Shown here one piece after another: positions 1-12,200 of a stretch of 64,000 nt of DNA (position 1 is the first letter of the stretch; every line of letters begins with the position of its first letter). A program made the translations under genes and the position numbers. The DNA is taken from positions 930,001 to 994,000 of the forward strand of contig JAAXNY010000008.1 in NCBI GenBank assembly GCA_013420905.1, in the 5' to 3' direction. The notes beneath the pieces are model-generated. The model was not told the origin of the DNA, made no database searches, and worked only from the letters and a program-made list of their open reading frames with translations. The DNA is from Collybia mongolica. Its lineage: Eukaryota > Basidiomycota > Agaricomycetes > Agaricales > Clitocybaceae.

Positions 1-349
1 ATTCTGCGCTTCAATGTAGTCGGAAATACTGTTAAACGTAGCTGAAGATCCGTTCTTATCCTCTTCGACGTAGAGCGGGAAACATTCCGCGAAATCTTCA
101 AAACTGTATCCACGCGGTTGTACGGTTAACAACGCGTTTTTCCGCGAATTTTTGCATGAGCACGTACGTCCATTTGTGAGCGGAACGTTGGATCGCAAGC
201 TGCAAGGCTGAATGGAAATGTGTCCATCGCCGACTCCCAGACTGGTTAAACATGGTGGTTTTGGATGAGAAGGGCCATGCCACGTGATCGACGTTGATCT
301 CATCATGCCGCCACTTTCGAGGCGTGAACCGTTCATTGACACAAACCAT
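1..349 (-). CDS. Probable NNF1/PMF1-like kinetochore protein, 3' part cut by window edge
   Basis: Two exons join in frame across an intron at about 104-167 (donor GTACGT, acceptor ATACAG). The protein starts MVCVNERF and runs through RRWTHFHSALQLAIQRSAHK to the segment FEDFAECFPLYVEED and then NSISDYIEAQN, still open at the left edge. The pattern of a helical start, a 'FEDFAECFP' block and a later 'ISDYIE' block resembles fungal Nnf1 (MIND/Mis12 complex), which links centromeric chromatin to the outer kinetochore. This match is from memory and rests on a short stretch. The true start may be a later Met (MFNQSGSRRW). The coding frame and splice are well supported; the family name is moderately so. 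Confidence 0.55.
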
Positions 350-837
350 AATCTACGCGACGGCGCCTATTGCGCGCGTTTCTATCCCTCTCCCCCAAAC
401 GTCTATTGTTTAACTACGATTCTCGTGACCGCAACTGTATTACATACGACGGTATATAAAAGTTTGAACCAATAAAAAAAAACCATCACAAGTACATTGT
501 CTGTTATCTTGTCAGCCATGATAGAAACAGGAGTGACACTTTTGGTCTGGTGCTGTACAAGCTTTCGTTCTCGGTCGAAGGCGTCCTTGCCGATAATGTG
601 ATAACAGGAGACCCCCTCAAGCAATTGGACGTGTTTTTAAAACTCTTTACCACGGTAACATATATCTGAATTCCCAGACCCCGGCCTCGAGATCATTGCC
701 ACTGAAGGTATGCTCACCTTGTGTGCCTCTGGCTTGAATAAGGTGTCGCTGACACTCCATGTTGTTCGGGTCTCCCTCGTAGTCGTTGTCGTTGTTCGCG
801 ATGAAGGATAAACTCGATATTTCAAAAACAATTGCAA
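350..837. other. Intergenic stretch, nothing recognised
   Basis: This lies between the NNF1-like start and the tRNA. A TATA-like stretch (GGTATATAAAAG, about 450-461) is visible. Short ORFs here lack splice-consistent extension or recognisable motifs. Confidence 0.4.
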
Positions 838-931
838 TTCGGGTACGGGGAATCGAACCCCGAGCTGCCGCGATAAGCTTATACGTCGTCGTGGTGAGAG
901 GCGGCAATGTTAGCCGTTACACCATACCCGA
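838..931 (-). tRNA. tRNA-Glu (anticodon CTC) with 22-nt intron
   Basis: On the minus strand a full cloverleaf can be folded. The 7-bp acceptor stem pairs TCGGGTA with TACCCGA, the D arm contains GGTGTAACGGCTAAC, the anticodon stem pairs GCCGC with GCGGC around loop CTCTCAC, and the T arm has GGGGTTCGATTCCCC. The anticodon is CTC, which reads GAG (Glu). A 22-nt intron lies one base 3' of the anticodon (plus-strand 873-894), the normal site for nuclear tRNA introns. Mature length without intron is 72 nt including the discriminator A. Confidence 0.93.
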
Positions 932-1233
932 GCAATGTTCCGAACGGTCCAGATGCCTCACAAGAACGTGTCGATATTTATCGACTGGTATACAATGATT
1001 AAACACAGGAGAGGAGGGTGTAGAAAGTTTATAATGGGGGGATTATAGGGGAGGATATTAAGCCCTTCGAAGCGGCTTACATGCAGAAGCTTTGACTTTA
1101 GTTGGACAATCTTGGGGGAACCATTGATTAGCGTAGTACTCGTACTGTTCCTAATTAGATTAAAGATGATACAAGGGAGGTCAGTGATCTATGAAGTACA
1201 AAAGTGACCTGGTATCCTGGCACACGGAAGACC

Positions 1234-4200
1234 TTAGAGAGGTGGTAGTGGCCGACGGCACTGCGGACAAATGTTCTGAAACAGTGCCTTCAGCAGATGA
1301 AAGAAAAAACCTCGTTGAATCACACACCTTGATAGCAAGCCACTAAGTGCCAAAGGTAACGTTAATCAGTCAAGAGGGTGAAAATAAGCTGACGTACCCG
1401 TTCTAGACATTCAGTATGCTTATGAATTAACTCTCGTCAGTATCCGAGCTGTTCAGTGTTGATATTAAACTTACGAAGAGATGATGGCACGGCGCCAAAC
1501 TATAATGCTTCTTCTTGCTCTCCATCCCCATTTGCATAGCATTGAACAACCCCCCAGCACCCCCCATACTCTTCCGGCCAGCATCTTCCGTGCCCCATTC
1601 ATCATGCTCCTTGTCCGAGGCGCGGCGCGAGGACGGGTCGGCAAGGATGGCATCCATACAAATTGCACAATCGCCGAACGATTGTTCTGGCGCTTCGGAG
1701 TCTGGGATGGGCATTGGAGGATGATAGTCGTATAGCTTGACCGCAGCATACTGAGAAGAAAGTGTTAAAGAGGGTCTCTCAGTGACAAAGTTTGTAACTA
1801 GAACCGACCCGTTTGGGGAGGAGGAAAGTCGGCCCAAAGATCTCTTGGAGAATCAGAACGAACGCCTGAAGACAAACAAAGGTGGCCAGAAAGTAGGACC
1901 ACGCTGTTGTGTTTTGGGGTTAGGCTGGAGATACGCAGCATCAGGAGTCTAGAAAAGTACGCACATCGAGGTTCTACGTCAAGAACGTTCTTTGGACATG
2001 CCAAGAAATCTTCGAGGGTGATCAGCCTACGTTATCTTTCCTAAAGGACTCACTCACATAGGGCAAGATACAACCGACAAACAGTGATACCTATGATGTA
2101 CTCCGCTCGCAGGCCGCTGCTTCTTCCTGTTCGAGCTGATCTCATGATTTGAGGCAACCATACCAAAGAGTACGTGACACACACGAAGATCATCGATAAG
2201 GTTGGAGATAAAATAACGCGAACAATAAAAGTTAAGAAGATGAAGAGTGTCACCCCTAGTACTTTCGTAAGCTTGAGCATGAGTTGATAGTGAATAAGGA
2301 AACCTACAAAGCCTTGCTTGAGGGTCGGTGCGAACGTGATGAATAAAAAACGTAAAGAACGTTGGTTGGGTTGGCACGGTTGGAGTCGGAATCGGATTCG
2401 GGGTTGGGTTTGGTGTTGGTGGAATAGGTACATTGGCTGTTGTGGGTAGCAATGGTGTTGTATTTACAGATGGTACTGTGGGGAGTGGGGGATAGCTGTT
2501 ATTGATGTTGGTGGTGACGACATCATTAGCAGTAGCATGAACATTCGGAGCAGGTGCTACAGCTGGCGGAGAAACCAAAGGTGGCGTTGGAGGAGTAACA
2601 GGTGCGGGTTGGGGCGTCGCGTTCTCAGGACCTTGGATTTGATGAATTAGAACTGAGAATTGCTAAACATAACTCATCAATGATAGCAGGCGAGCGATGA
2701 ACGATATGTGGACCAACCGCTTCATATACAAATAAAATGCAGGCCAGGAATGCAGGTGCAATGAGCGAGAGAGATGGCCTGCCTTCTGCCAGAATGGCAA
2801 ATGTGATGTGGCCGGCAAAGGAAACAGAGTCTACGGTTGCCTGTGCAAGGAAGGTCCAGCGTGAGACCTTGGACAGGCCAGGAAGAGTACGGCTTTGCTC
2901 TGACTGGCGAGAAAACAAGATGAGTATAATAAGGTACGCGAGACCGGCTGTCCCAGCATCTAGATATGATATGAGGATCAGAGATTGAAGTATTGAGTGC
3001 CTGAGAGATACTCACAAGTGGTCACTTTGCGGAAGAATGTTCGGGATCTACGGATACGAAGGTTAAACCCTACGCGGATTCAAAAAAGTCTCACTTACCT
3101 AAGGCCAGCTGTTTCGGTAACCTCGTACATGATGCCACACTCTTTGCTTATCAACAGCCCACTAATGGATAATTTGGGGGGATCAATTGTCCATATACCG
3201 GTTGGTTTCTGGATTTCAGCTTCAAGTTCCTGCATCAGGTGCTCGGGAACTCCCACGGGGTGTATTTGAGCGTGAAATGTGAATGGGCAAGCAGACTTGG
3301 GTGGGTCATCTAACCAAAATGAGACAAGGCGGGGAACGATATAAACCTACACACCATTATTCGAGTCATGATCGATAACACCCGCGTCAATGAGGTTCTT
3401 CAGCTTGTTGATTCGAGCCATGAGCTCGGGCCTGATTATTTGAGCTGTTTCATTTTTGGCAGAGACTGGGACGAGAGACGGAAGTAGCCGAATGTCAATA
3501 TGTCGACTGAGGAAATGAGACGGTCGTATGATATGGTTTATGAGAAAGGCTCACCCAGTCGGTTCAGCAAAGCCGTATATAGAACCGTTGGATAGAAAGT
3601 GGACCCCTTCAAATTCTAGGCGAAGGTCCTCGTGATTATTTGAGTCTGTGAGCTCAATGCGGCCCTATTCAACGTGTTACCGTCATCTAGACCAAGAACG
3701 ACAAAGTTTGAACGTACATGCACTAGCGCTATATTTTCCGAGACCATCGTCCCGTTCCAATGAAAGGGCATCTTTTCCACAACACTAAGGGCCACTTTGT
3801 CCGATGCCGTCCAGTTCCATGACCCCAACCGGTCAGCTATCGCTGTGACGTTCGCGCCAGCCATATACGTTTGTGCAGGGACTGTCTGGTTTTCCGAATG
3901 CACAGAAGGAGTGATGTTATAGAAATTGGACGTTCCGTGAATAAAGCCTGTCACATTGGAGTAGTATGATGCTTGGTTTGGGTCAAGGAGATTGCCTTGG
4001 ATGTTGAAGGTGTCTAGTAACGGCAGGAGCCCTGGATGTTGGTCGGGCTAGAGCAACATTTAAGCCTCAAGCTTTCAATGGTTGGTAAAATGATACGAAC
4101 AATGGTAAAGTTCGTCGACGTCCCATTCATCCATGCTGTATAATTTGACAATTGATATGACAAGGATCGTAATGCGTCCTGGTACTGGTGCCTCGCGAGG

Positions 4201-4331
4201 AATTCGTCACCATTATGGCTTGTAAGCATAAAAAGCATTAAGCTAATGAATAGGAACGACGGTATTGAGCTACGCTGCCTCTGATCCCGCCCACCTGGCA
4301 GACCGTCATCGTCGCGTACTGGGTCATCCAT
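1234..4331 (-). CDS. TUL1: Tul1/Dsc1 transmembrane RING E3 ubiquitin ligase
   Basis: This is the catalytic subunit of the Golgi/endosomal DSC ubiquitin-ligase complex, which in fungi ubiquitinates membrane proteins and, in some species, drives SREBP cleavage. About 14 exons join in frame. The N-terminus has a membrane anchor (PSFLFISLMLFMLTS) and a lumenal domain rich in N-glycosylation sites. Several transmembrane helices follow (for example VSFAGHITFAILAEGRPSLS near 2830 and TYSLVWLPQIMRSAR near 2130). The C-terminal RING is split over four exons: DCAICMDAI, then YSLAPCHHLF joining HTECLER, WLAIK, and NICPQCRRPLPPL with the stop at 1234-1236. Total is roughly 790 residues, normal for the family. 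An insert of about 50 residues separates the first RING cysteine pair from the central Cys-His part. A proline/threonine-rich stretch near 2400-2560 lies between helices; the exact splice there is uncertain. Confidence 0.9.
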
Positions 4332-4491
4332 GCTGCCACCAGGACCGTGGCAGAATATATTGGCACCTGTGGCTCAAGAACTTCGTCCAGGGAGACGACC
4401 GTAGGATAGTGACCTAAAGTGTCCAGGATTTGGATCGAGACGGAGGCAAGTAGGTTGGGTGGCTATGTCGTGATTCCTTGTGGCGGTGCAA

Positions 4492-4538
4492 CGCCTTGAG
4501 GTGAGAACCAAGGACTCCTTGGTTCTCACCTCAAGGCG
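4492..4538. repeat. Perfect 47-nt palindrome (23-nt arms, 1-nt centre)
   Basis: A left arm at 4492-4514 (starts CGCCTTGAGGTGAG) is followed by a single C at 4515. An exact reverse complement fills 4516-4538 (ends CACCTCAAGGCG). All 23 bases pair. It lies about 160 bp upstream of the TUL1 start. A further GAGAACCA copy follows just outside the right arm. Possible roles are a hairpin/cruciform in the promoter region, a tiny foldback element, or an assembly artefact. Confidence 0.9.
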
Positions 4539-4755
4539 GGGCCGAGAACCAACGTGAACAACGAACAAGTCCGTAGGAGACTGAACTTCAATGGACATGT
4601 TATTATACAATATATACTACAATGTTTTGTTAATTGCAGGATTCTACAATAGTTGAATGCTTGACTACAATAGGATTCGAACGAGTGTCCCACAGAACCA
4701 GTGTGTGTTATGATTCATCCATCCTAATTGTTTCCCAACCATTTAGGAGTGCCAT

Positions 4756-5345
4756 TTATGATAGTTCGTCAGGCAACGCGAAGGTCACACCGTTTAGGAA
4801 ATGGCAGGTGGCGCTGTGTCGAAGCGGCAAGGCTCGTTCGATAGTAAAGACTTCATATAATGGAGCACTGAGCAATAAGCCTTGAAAGTAAAAATTCGGA
4901 GATATTTTGTTGGGAGCACATGTTTGTCCTTTAGTTTCCTCAAATAGTTGAAGGGGCGTTGAACTGTAAAGAGTGTACTTCTTAAATGTTTTAGAGAGGG
5001 CACCATTGTCTGCAAATGATGGATTGTTCCAAATGAAGTTTCGATGGGATTTTCGGTGTTCTGCCAGTCATGAGTACACTGCTGAGCTCTCGGGTCAAGA
5101 TAATGGAGACTTCGACGGGATCGCAGAATCTTGGTTCTGATGCCTTTAGTGTCCTGTATGCCCTGGCACCACTCTATGACTACCAGATAAAACCAGAGAC
5201 TTGGGGATACACCATGAGACGAATTTCCTCGAGGCTCCAGATTCCATTATCCATACAGCTACACTGGCCTGTTTGGCCACTCCTTTCATCGAAAAAGCTG
5301 TGGGGAGGTGGTTTGAACCATGAAAACATTGCTGTCAGAACGAAC
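4756..5345 (-). pseudogene. Degenerate copy A of an unrecognised protein (paired with copy at 15.2-15.9 kb)
   Basis: Reading right to left, coding-like segments follow each other in shifted frames: AFSMKGVAKQASVAVWIMES, then RFCDPVEVSIIL, then CTHDWQN, then SFADNGALSKTFKKYTLY, continuing open to a stop at 4756-4758. The same order of motifs occurs near 15.5 kb (PVEIS..LIL, CPEDWQN, SFGDNGLL..LKK). The frame shift between DWQN and SFADNG needs a one-base change, so the copy looks broken. I do not recognise the family and infer only that both derive from one ancestral gene. Confidence 0.5.
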
Positions 5346-6258
5346 AAGTAAGTATCCGGGGTTTTCATGCGGGCCCTAGAGTCGAGGAGGGCTGAGACAC
5401 AACCCTTTGGCGTGTCGCCATATTAAGGGGCAGAAGCATTCTGTATTGCACACCACGCAACGGAAACGGGCTTTTCGAGCATGGTCGAGAGCGTAACATA
5501 GAAAAAGATATTTTCCTGATATGGTGACATGAGTGCACACATACTTATATAAGAATCACTGACTGAAATCGCACCGATTCTAGATATCCAACTATTAGTC
5601 CCCGACGGCTGATCTGAGCGAGCGACATAGAAGCACACTGCTAGATCAGCTCGTATTCCTTACGAGCAAGAACGGAGAAACCTAATCCCCTTCGCCTAGG
5701 TCAAAACGGGTTGCCGAGGGTTCCGCAAGCCGGTATATACTGAGAAGGCCCAACAATCCCACATAGTGACAAGATTGCCTGCAGTAGGTCAACAATCATC
5801 TGGACGCGAGCAACTGAGCCGGCATACCCTATTTTTGATAAATAGGGCTAAGAGAAGTAATTATGGTGAAGGGACCACCTTGCTTAAAGTCAAACCCCCT
5901 AGCATCCGAATTGATTCATCATTGCAGACTTGAGTTTGGAGAGTGGCCGGTTTTTGTGTAAGGGTTGTTGCCACAATTGAGGTGATCAGGAAAACCGAAA
6001 CAGATCATTAAACCCGCCAGCTTGGCTGTGAAGAGTCTACCATAGGTTTGGAAGCGAGTAACCAGCTGCTGCCAACAGTGATGAAATAATATTAAGAGCA
6101 ACTTCGTGCTTGCTGGGGACTCGATGTCGTAGTGCAGATGTGACTGCAGATGAGACTAATAATGGTCGGGGTCACGTGCCGGTATTTCATATTAGTATCT
6201 TCAGGACCCCGAGCCATCAAGCGTACAAACCTAGGCAAACCTCTCCTTCTGGCTCATC
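5346..6258. other. Intergenic region upstream of TOR
   Basis: Short minus-strand ORFs at about 5423-5638 and 5919-6101 look partly coding (for example QQLVTRFQTYGRLFTAKL) and may be further debris of the neighbouring pseudogene. No start, splice chain or known motif could be established. The last part must hold the TOR promoter. Confidence 0.35.
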
Positions 6259-9200
6259 ATGGCGTCCACGACGACCTCCCAGGCGGATGAGATATTCCAG
6301 AATCTCAAAAGTAAGAATCAGGATACCCGGACTGCAGCTGCGAAGGAGCTTCGACGCTATGTGAGTTGCGTTACATTCGCGTTGGTGCACAACATGACCA
6401 ATCCCTGTAGGTGTCTACGGCAGTAGCGGAGATGTCTTCTGACGCTGCGACGAAGCTATGGGACGATAATATCAATCGGAGACTGTTCGAGCTGACACAC
6501 AGTCAGAATAGCACTGAAGCCTTTGGTGGTTTGGCAGCGATTGGTACGTATATTGGTTTCCTTGCCTCATTGGTTGCTGAGACCGTTATAGATAATCTTC
6601 TTGACGTTGACGGTGAAGAAAATATTGACTCCAAGAGAAATCTCTTCAGATTCTGGAACTACGTCAAGCATCTCCTCCCGAACCATGATGTTAATCTTAT
6701 GCTGGCGGCTTCTAAAACTCTTGGGCAAATAGCTGAAATCGGAGGTGCTGCGTTTGGAGAACGATTTATGGACAAAGAAGTTCCAGCCGCAATAGAGCTG
6801 ATGCAGCCGGACAAGCAAGAATCTCCCAGGTACGCTGGCGTCCTCATTTTGAAGGAACTTGCCCGCAATAGTCCTACCTACTTTCATTCGCACATTGCCG
6901 TCGTCCTCGATAACATCCTAGTGCCACTCCGAGACCAGCGCTTGATAGTCAGGGAAGGAGCAGCGGAGTTGCTTGCCGCCTGTTTAGAAATTGTAGCGCA
7001 GAGGGAACGGCAGACTCGCAGCCCGTATTTGTTCAAGATCTTGGGAGATGCGCAGATGGGACTAAAGCAATCCCAGCCCGAGGTCATACATGGGTCGTTG
7101 CTGACGTACCGTGAACTCTTGCTTCACGCGGGAATGGTACGCGACATGTTGATTTCTTGTATTGCATTATTCACATTATATTTAATTGAAGTTCATGAGA
7201 GAAACGTTTCTGGATACCGCAGAACAAATCCTCCGATTCAAGTCTCATCGAGACCTACTCGTCCGCAAGATGGTTATTACAATGATCCCATCACTTGCTG
7301 CCTATGACACCCAAACATTCACCGAACATTTCCTTCATAAGGCCATGGCTCATCTGCTAACACAATTAGAAAAGCCAAATGAGAGGTCCTTTGGTGCGCG
7401 CGCCGATCTAGTATCTTGCATTGTCTCATTGTTTGACAGCTTTTATTGCGATTGGTCACACTGCCACCGCTGTTGGAAGTGATATGAAACCCTTCCTTGA
7501 TTCTATCATGATGCACATTAAACAAGGGCTTCAAGGGCGAGGGTGAGACCATTCATTCCATCCTGATGCTAAGCTCATTGCATGACTAGGCGGAAGAATG
7601 CACCTTCGGAAGAACCTATTTTTCAATGCATTGGGATGCTTGCAGCGGCCGTTGGTCCCAATCTTACGAAACTATTACATGACCAACTTGATCTCATGTT
7701 AGCTTGCGGCTTAAGCGATCCTTTGAGGAACGCGCTTGTTGCTATTGCAAAGTATATCCCACCACTCTTGAAGACCATTCAAGGTACGAAATTTCCTTGA
7801 CGATTGCCATCTAACTTTCACGATGTCGATATTACTCACAGACCGTTTACTGGATCTTTTGTCCATAAATCTGAGTGGCCAACCATACAAACCTTTAGGT
7901 GCACCATCACTTGGCCGCACTGATATTGCTGGCGTGACCAGAGACTTAAATGCCACACAGGTCTGCCCTCCGCATGCTGACTCAGAACTGCAACAAATAT
8001 TTACACCCACAGATCGCTACGCATGAAAAAAGTCCAGAATTGATCGCACTAGCGCTGAATACATTGGGTACATTCGACTTTAGTGGTAGGATGGTTTCAA
8101 ATTCACTCTTTCTCTATGCTAATCTGGGCATAATAGGTCACGTCCTAAATGAGTTTGTGCGCAACTGCGCATTGCCATACTTGGAGGATGATAACACCGA
8201 GGTCCGGGGGGCCGCAGCCACCACTTGTTGTCGTCTTTTTGTCCGAGATCCTATTTGCTATCAGGCGAGCAGCCATGCGATCGAAATCATCAGCGATGTC
8301 CTCGATAAACTTCTGACAGTTGGCATCGCCGATCCCGGTAACACCTTTTTTGCTCTAATCCTTTTCTCATCGCTCATCTGTTTTCGATAGTCCCAGGAAT
8401 CAGACATATAGTACTCTCTAACCTCCATGATCGTTTCGACAAACATCTGGCCCAAGCGGAGAACGTACGATCATTGTTCATCGCTCTCAATGACGAGGAT
8501 TTCCAAAATCGTATTACTGCGGTTGGGTTAATTGGGCGTCTTGCAAAGCATAACCCCGCCTATGTCATGCCATCTCTTCGGAAAGCCCTTATTCAGCTTC
8601 TGACCGAACTGGAATATTCTACTGTTCTGTACGTACATCGAAAAATTTGCCCTTGTGGGTACTTGACGTATTTCTGCAGGCGAAGCCGAGAGGAATGTAC
8701 ACGGTTGCTCACGCTTCTTGTCAGCGCAACTCAGCGTCTCATCAAGCCATACGCCTTACCTATGTTGCGCGTCCTTCTTCCCAAGGCCAATGACAGCAAT
8801 GCTACAGTGGCTGCAAATGTTCTCATGTGTTTGGGAGAGCTGGCGTGTGTAGGAGGCGAAGATGCCATGCCTCATGTTCCCGAGCTCATGCAGGTGATCA
8901 TATCGCGCCTCTCCGACCCATCGCTCCTCAAACGAGATGCTGCCTTACACACTCTTGGTCAAGTGTGCTCGAGCACAGGATACGTCATTACACCACTGGC
9001 TGATCACCCTCAACTCCTCCCCTTGCTTGGCAGGATTTTGAGAACCGAAGCCAGTCAGCAAGTGCGGCGCGAGGTGGTGAAAGTCCTTGGGATTCTGGGT
9101 GCTTTGGATCCGTACCGACGCAAGGTATGCCCTTTCATTGGCCCTGAAGAATTGTTTGGGTTTGACTGATGTAAACATTAACGTCAGACGAGGCCTGAGG

Positions 9201-12200
9201 AGGAATCGAGTGAAACCACAACGGCCGCGGTGAACCAGGTTCCCATCGCACAGCTTGGGACCTCGGCCGCGACGGATGACTATTTCCAGACTGTTGTGAT
9301 AACCGCGCTTTTGACTATATTGAAAGATCAGGCTCTCAATAACCATCATCCCACTGTCATTGAGGCTATCATGTCTATATTCAAAACACAAGGCCTCAAA
9401 TGTGTCACTTTCCTTCCTCAGGTATGAGCTCCTTGAATAATCGAGTACTTTAAACTCACGAAGGTTTAGATTATCCCTGCGTTTGCAGCCGTTACACGAG
9501 GATCGACCGCTCGTCTTGGTTTCTACTTGGAGCAGCTCGCCATCCTTGTTGGTATTGTCAAACAACACGTCCGGAATTTTATGCCCGACGTCTTCAGCCT
9601 TGTTACGGAGCTCTGGGAAAATCCTACTCTTCAATTACCTATTGTCGCTCTTATCGAGGCTCTCGGAAAAGCGCTCGACTCTGAATTTAAACCATTCTTG
9701 CCGACTATTCTGCCACTTATCCTCAAAGTTTTTGAAGGAGATCTCAATGACAAGAGGATCAACACTCAGATCAAGATTTTCGATGCTTTCTTGACCTTTG
9801 GGACCAATATCGAGGAATATCTCCATCTTGTTATACCTATCATTGTTAAGACTTACGAGAAGACCGATGGCCCAGGAACTACGCCCCTGCGAAGAAGGGC
9901 TATTCAGACAATCGACGGGTTGTCGAGACGGGTCAACTTTTCAGACCATGCATCCCGCATTATCCATCCTCTTGTCCGGGTCTTGGAGGGACCAAGCAAT
10001 GAACTTCGGCCAGCAGTGATGGATACTTTGTGCTCATTGGTCATTCAGCTTGGTTCTGATTTCGCAATTTTCGTGCCCACCATCAACAAAGTGAGCTACT
10101 TTATCAAATCGCATTTAAATAATGCTAACTAACATTGTGATGTTCTTATAGGCCCTCCTCCGCAAGAACGTTTCACACCCTAAATACGAGAATCTGATCT
10201 CTAAGCTGCTTAACGGAGAACGACTCCCACAAGAAGCAGGTGTCCTTGAGCTTCTGTTCGTTTTATCATCCCTCTTAGCAGGCTTCCACTGACCTTTCCT
10301 TTTAGCTTGAGTGAAAATTCGAAGGCCCCCGAATTTTCACTCCCAGCAGAAGCAACGAAGATGACAGTGAATCAGCAGCATTTGAAGCAGGCTTGGGATG
10401 TTTCCCAAGTCACCACCCGTGACGATTGGACGGAGTGGATGCATCGCCTTGGCGTAGAATTTATGAAGGAATCTCCGTCACACGCCCTTCGCGCATGTAT
10501 GAGCCTTGTAGAGATCCACCCACCTCTCGCCAAAGAGTTGTTTAACGCAGCCTTCTTGTCATGTTGGAGCGAACTCTACGATCAATATCAGGTTTGTCTA
10601 TATCACTTCTCCGAAGATCGTTATCGTTGAATGGTGCATGTAATTTTTCAGGAAGATCTCGTTCGCTCTATTGAATTTGCTATCGTTTCGACAACCGCTC
10701 CTTCGGAATTGATACATCGCTTACTCAATCTCGCTGAATTCATGGAGCACGAGGAGAAGCCTTTACCGATCGAACATCGAACGCTCGGAGAGTACGCCAA
10801 CAAGTACATGGCTTACGCAAAGGCTCTACACTACAAGGAATTAGAGTTCTTCTCTGAGTCATCACCAGCAGTCATCGAGTCGCTCATCGCGATTAATACT
10901 CGACTTCAGCAACACGACGCGGCCTGGGGGACACTTCTCACGGCACGTGAGCAGTATGACGTCACCAAACATGAGGAATGGTATGAAAGGCTTGGCCGCT
11001 GGCAGGAAGCACTGGTGGCCTATGAGCACAAGGCAGAAAGTGACCCGTCAGATCCGGATGTGCAGATTGGACGCATGAAATGCTTACATGCTCTTGGAGA
11101 ATGGGATCAACTTGCGGCACATGTCGACGAGAATTGGTCCAGCGCTAACCATGACTATCGACAAGAGATTGCACCAATGGCAACAGCAGCGGCATGGTCA
11201 CTCAATGAATGGGATTCAATGGACGACTACATAGCGACAATGAAACCAGATTCACCGGATCGTGCATTCTATCGTGCCATCCTCTCAGTCCATCAAAACC
11301 AATTCCCCAAAGCTCTTGTTCATATTGCGAAGGCCCGTGATCTCCTGGATCCTGAACTGAGCTCATTCGTCGGGGAAGGATATGGACGCTTATACAAGTA
11401 AATTTTCATCATGACTTCGGCAGCTGCAAACTCTGACCATATTCTAGTGTCATGGTCAGGGCACAGATGCTCTCAGAACTGGAGGAGATCATCGCATTCA
11501 AACAGTACGCTGATCAACCTGAACGGCAACAAGCTATGAGAAAGACCTGGATGAAACGGTGAGTCTTACCCCGTCGGTTTTCTCTGTGCCACTAACTTGC
11601 CAACAGGCTACAAGGGTGCCAACCCGACGTCGAGGTCTGGCAGCGTATTCTTCAAGTCAGAACCTTGGTCCTCAATCCTGAGGATGACCCTATCATGTGG
11701 ATCAAGTTCGCGAACCTGTGTCGTAAATCAGATCGCATGGCACTTGCAGAAAAGACTATTAACTCCCTGCTTTCTCCGGAGCGAGTAAGTGAAATATCTA
11801 TGGCCGTAATGACTTCTGACCATTTTCGTTAGTCGCAACGGATGCATGAACATCACCACCATACCAAGGCCCCTCCGAATGTCGTTTATGCACAGTTGAA
11901 ATATATGTGGGCGACGGGTGCTAGGGAAGAAAGCCTGAACTTCCTTCGACAATTTTCCATCAGTCTTTCGAGGGACCTTCAAGCTGAATCTAGTGAACAT
12001 TCCGCCCACCACACAGGTGTCTCAAAACAGAAGCTAACTGAGTTGTCCAAACTGCTTGCTCGATGCTACTTCAAACTGGGAGAATGGCAGGTCGAACTCG
12101 CAGACAACTGGGGATCGGTAATTATTCATATTCCTGCTTCAGGAGCATATTTAATATGAGCTGCAGAGAAACGTCGAAGACATCCTTCAATCGTATTATC

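Noticed and set aside
1481..1749. ORFs on both strands inside the TUL1 RING exon
   Set aside because: They are other-frame shadows of the RING exon, which splices correctly on the minus strand.
4660..4745. tRNA-like stretch with GGATTCGAAC on the plus strand
   Set aside because: The B-box-like words are present but neither the acceptor nor the T stem pairs, so no cloverleaf forms.
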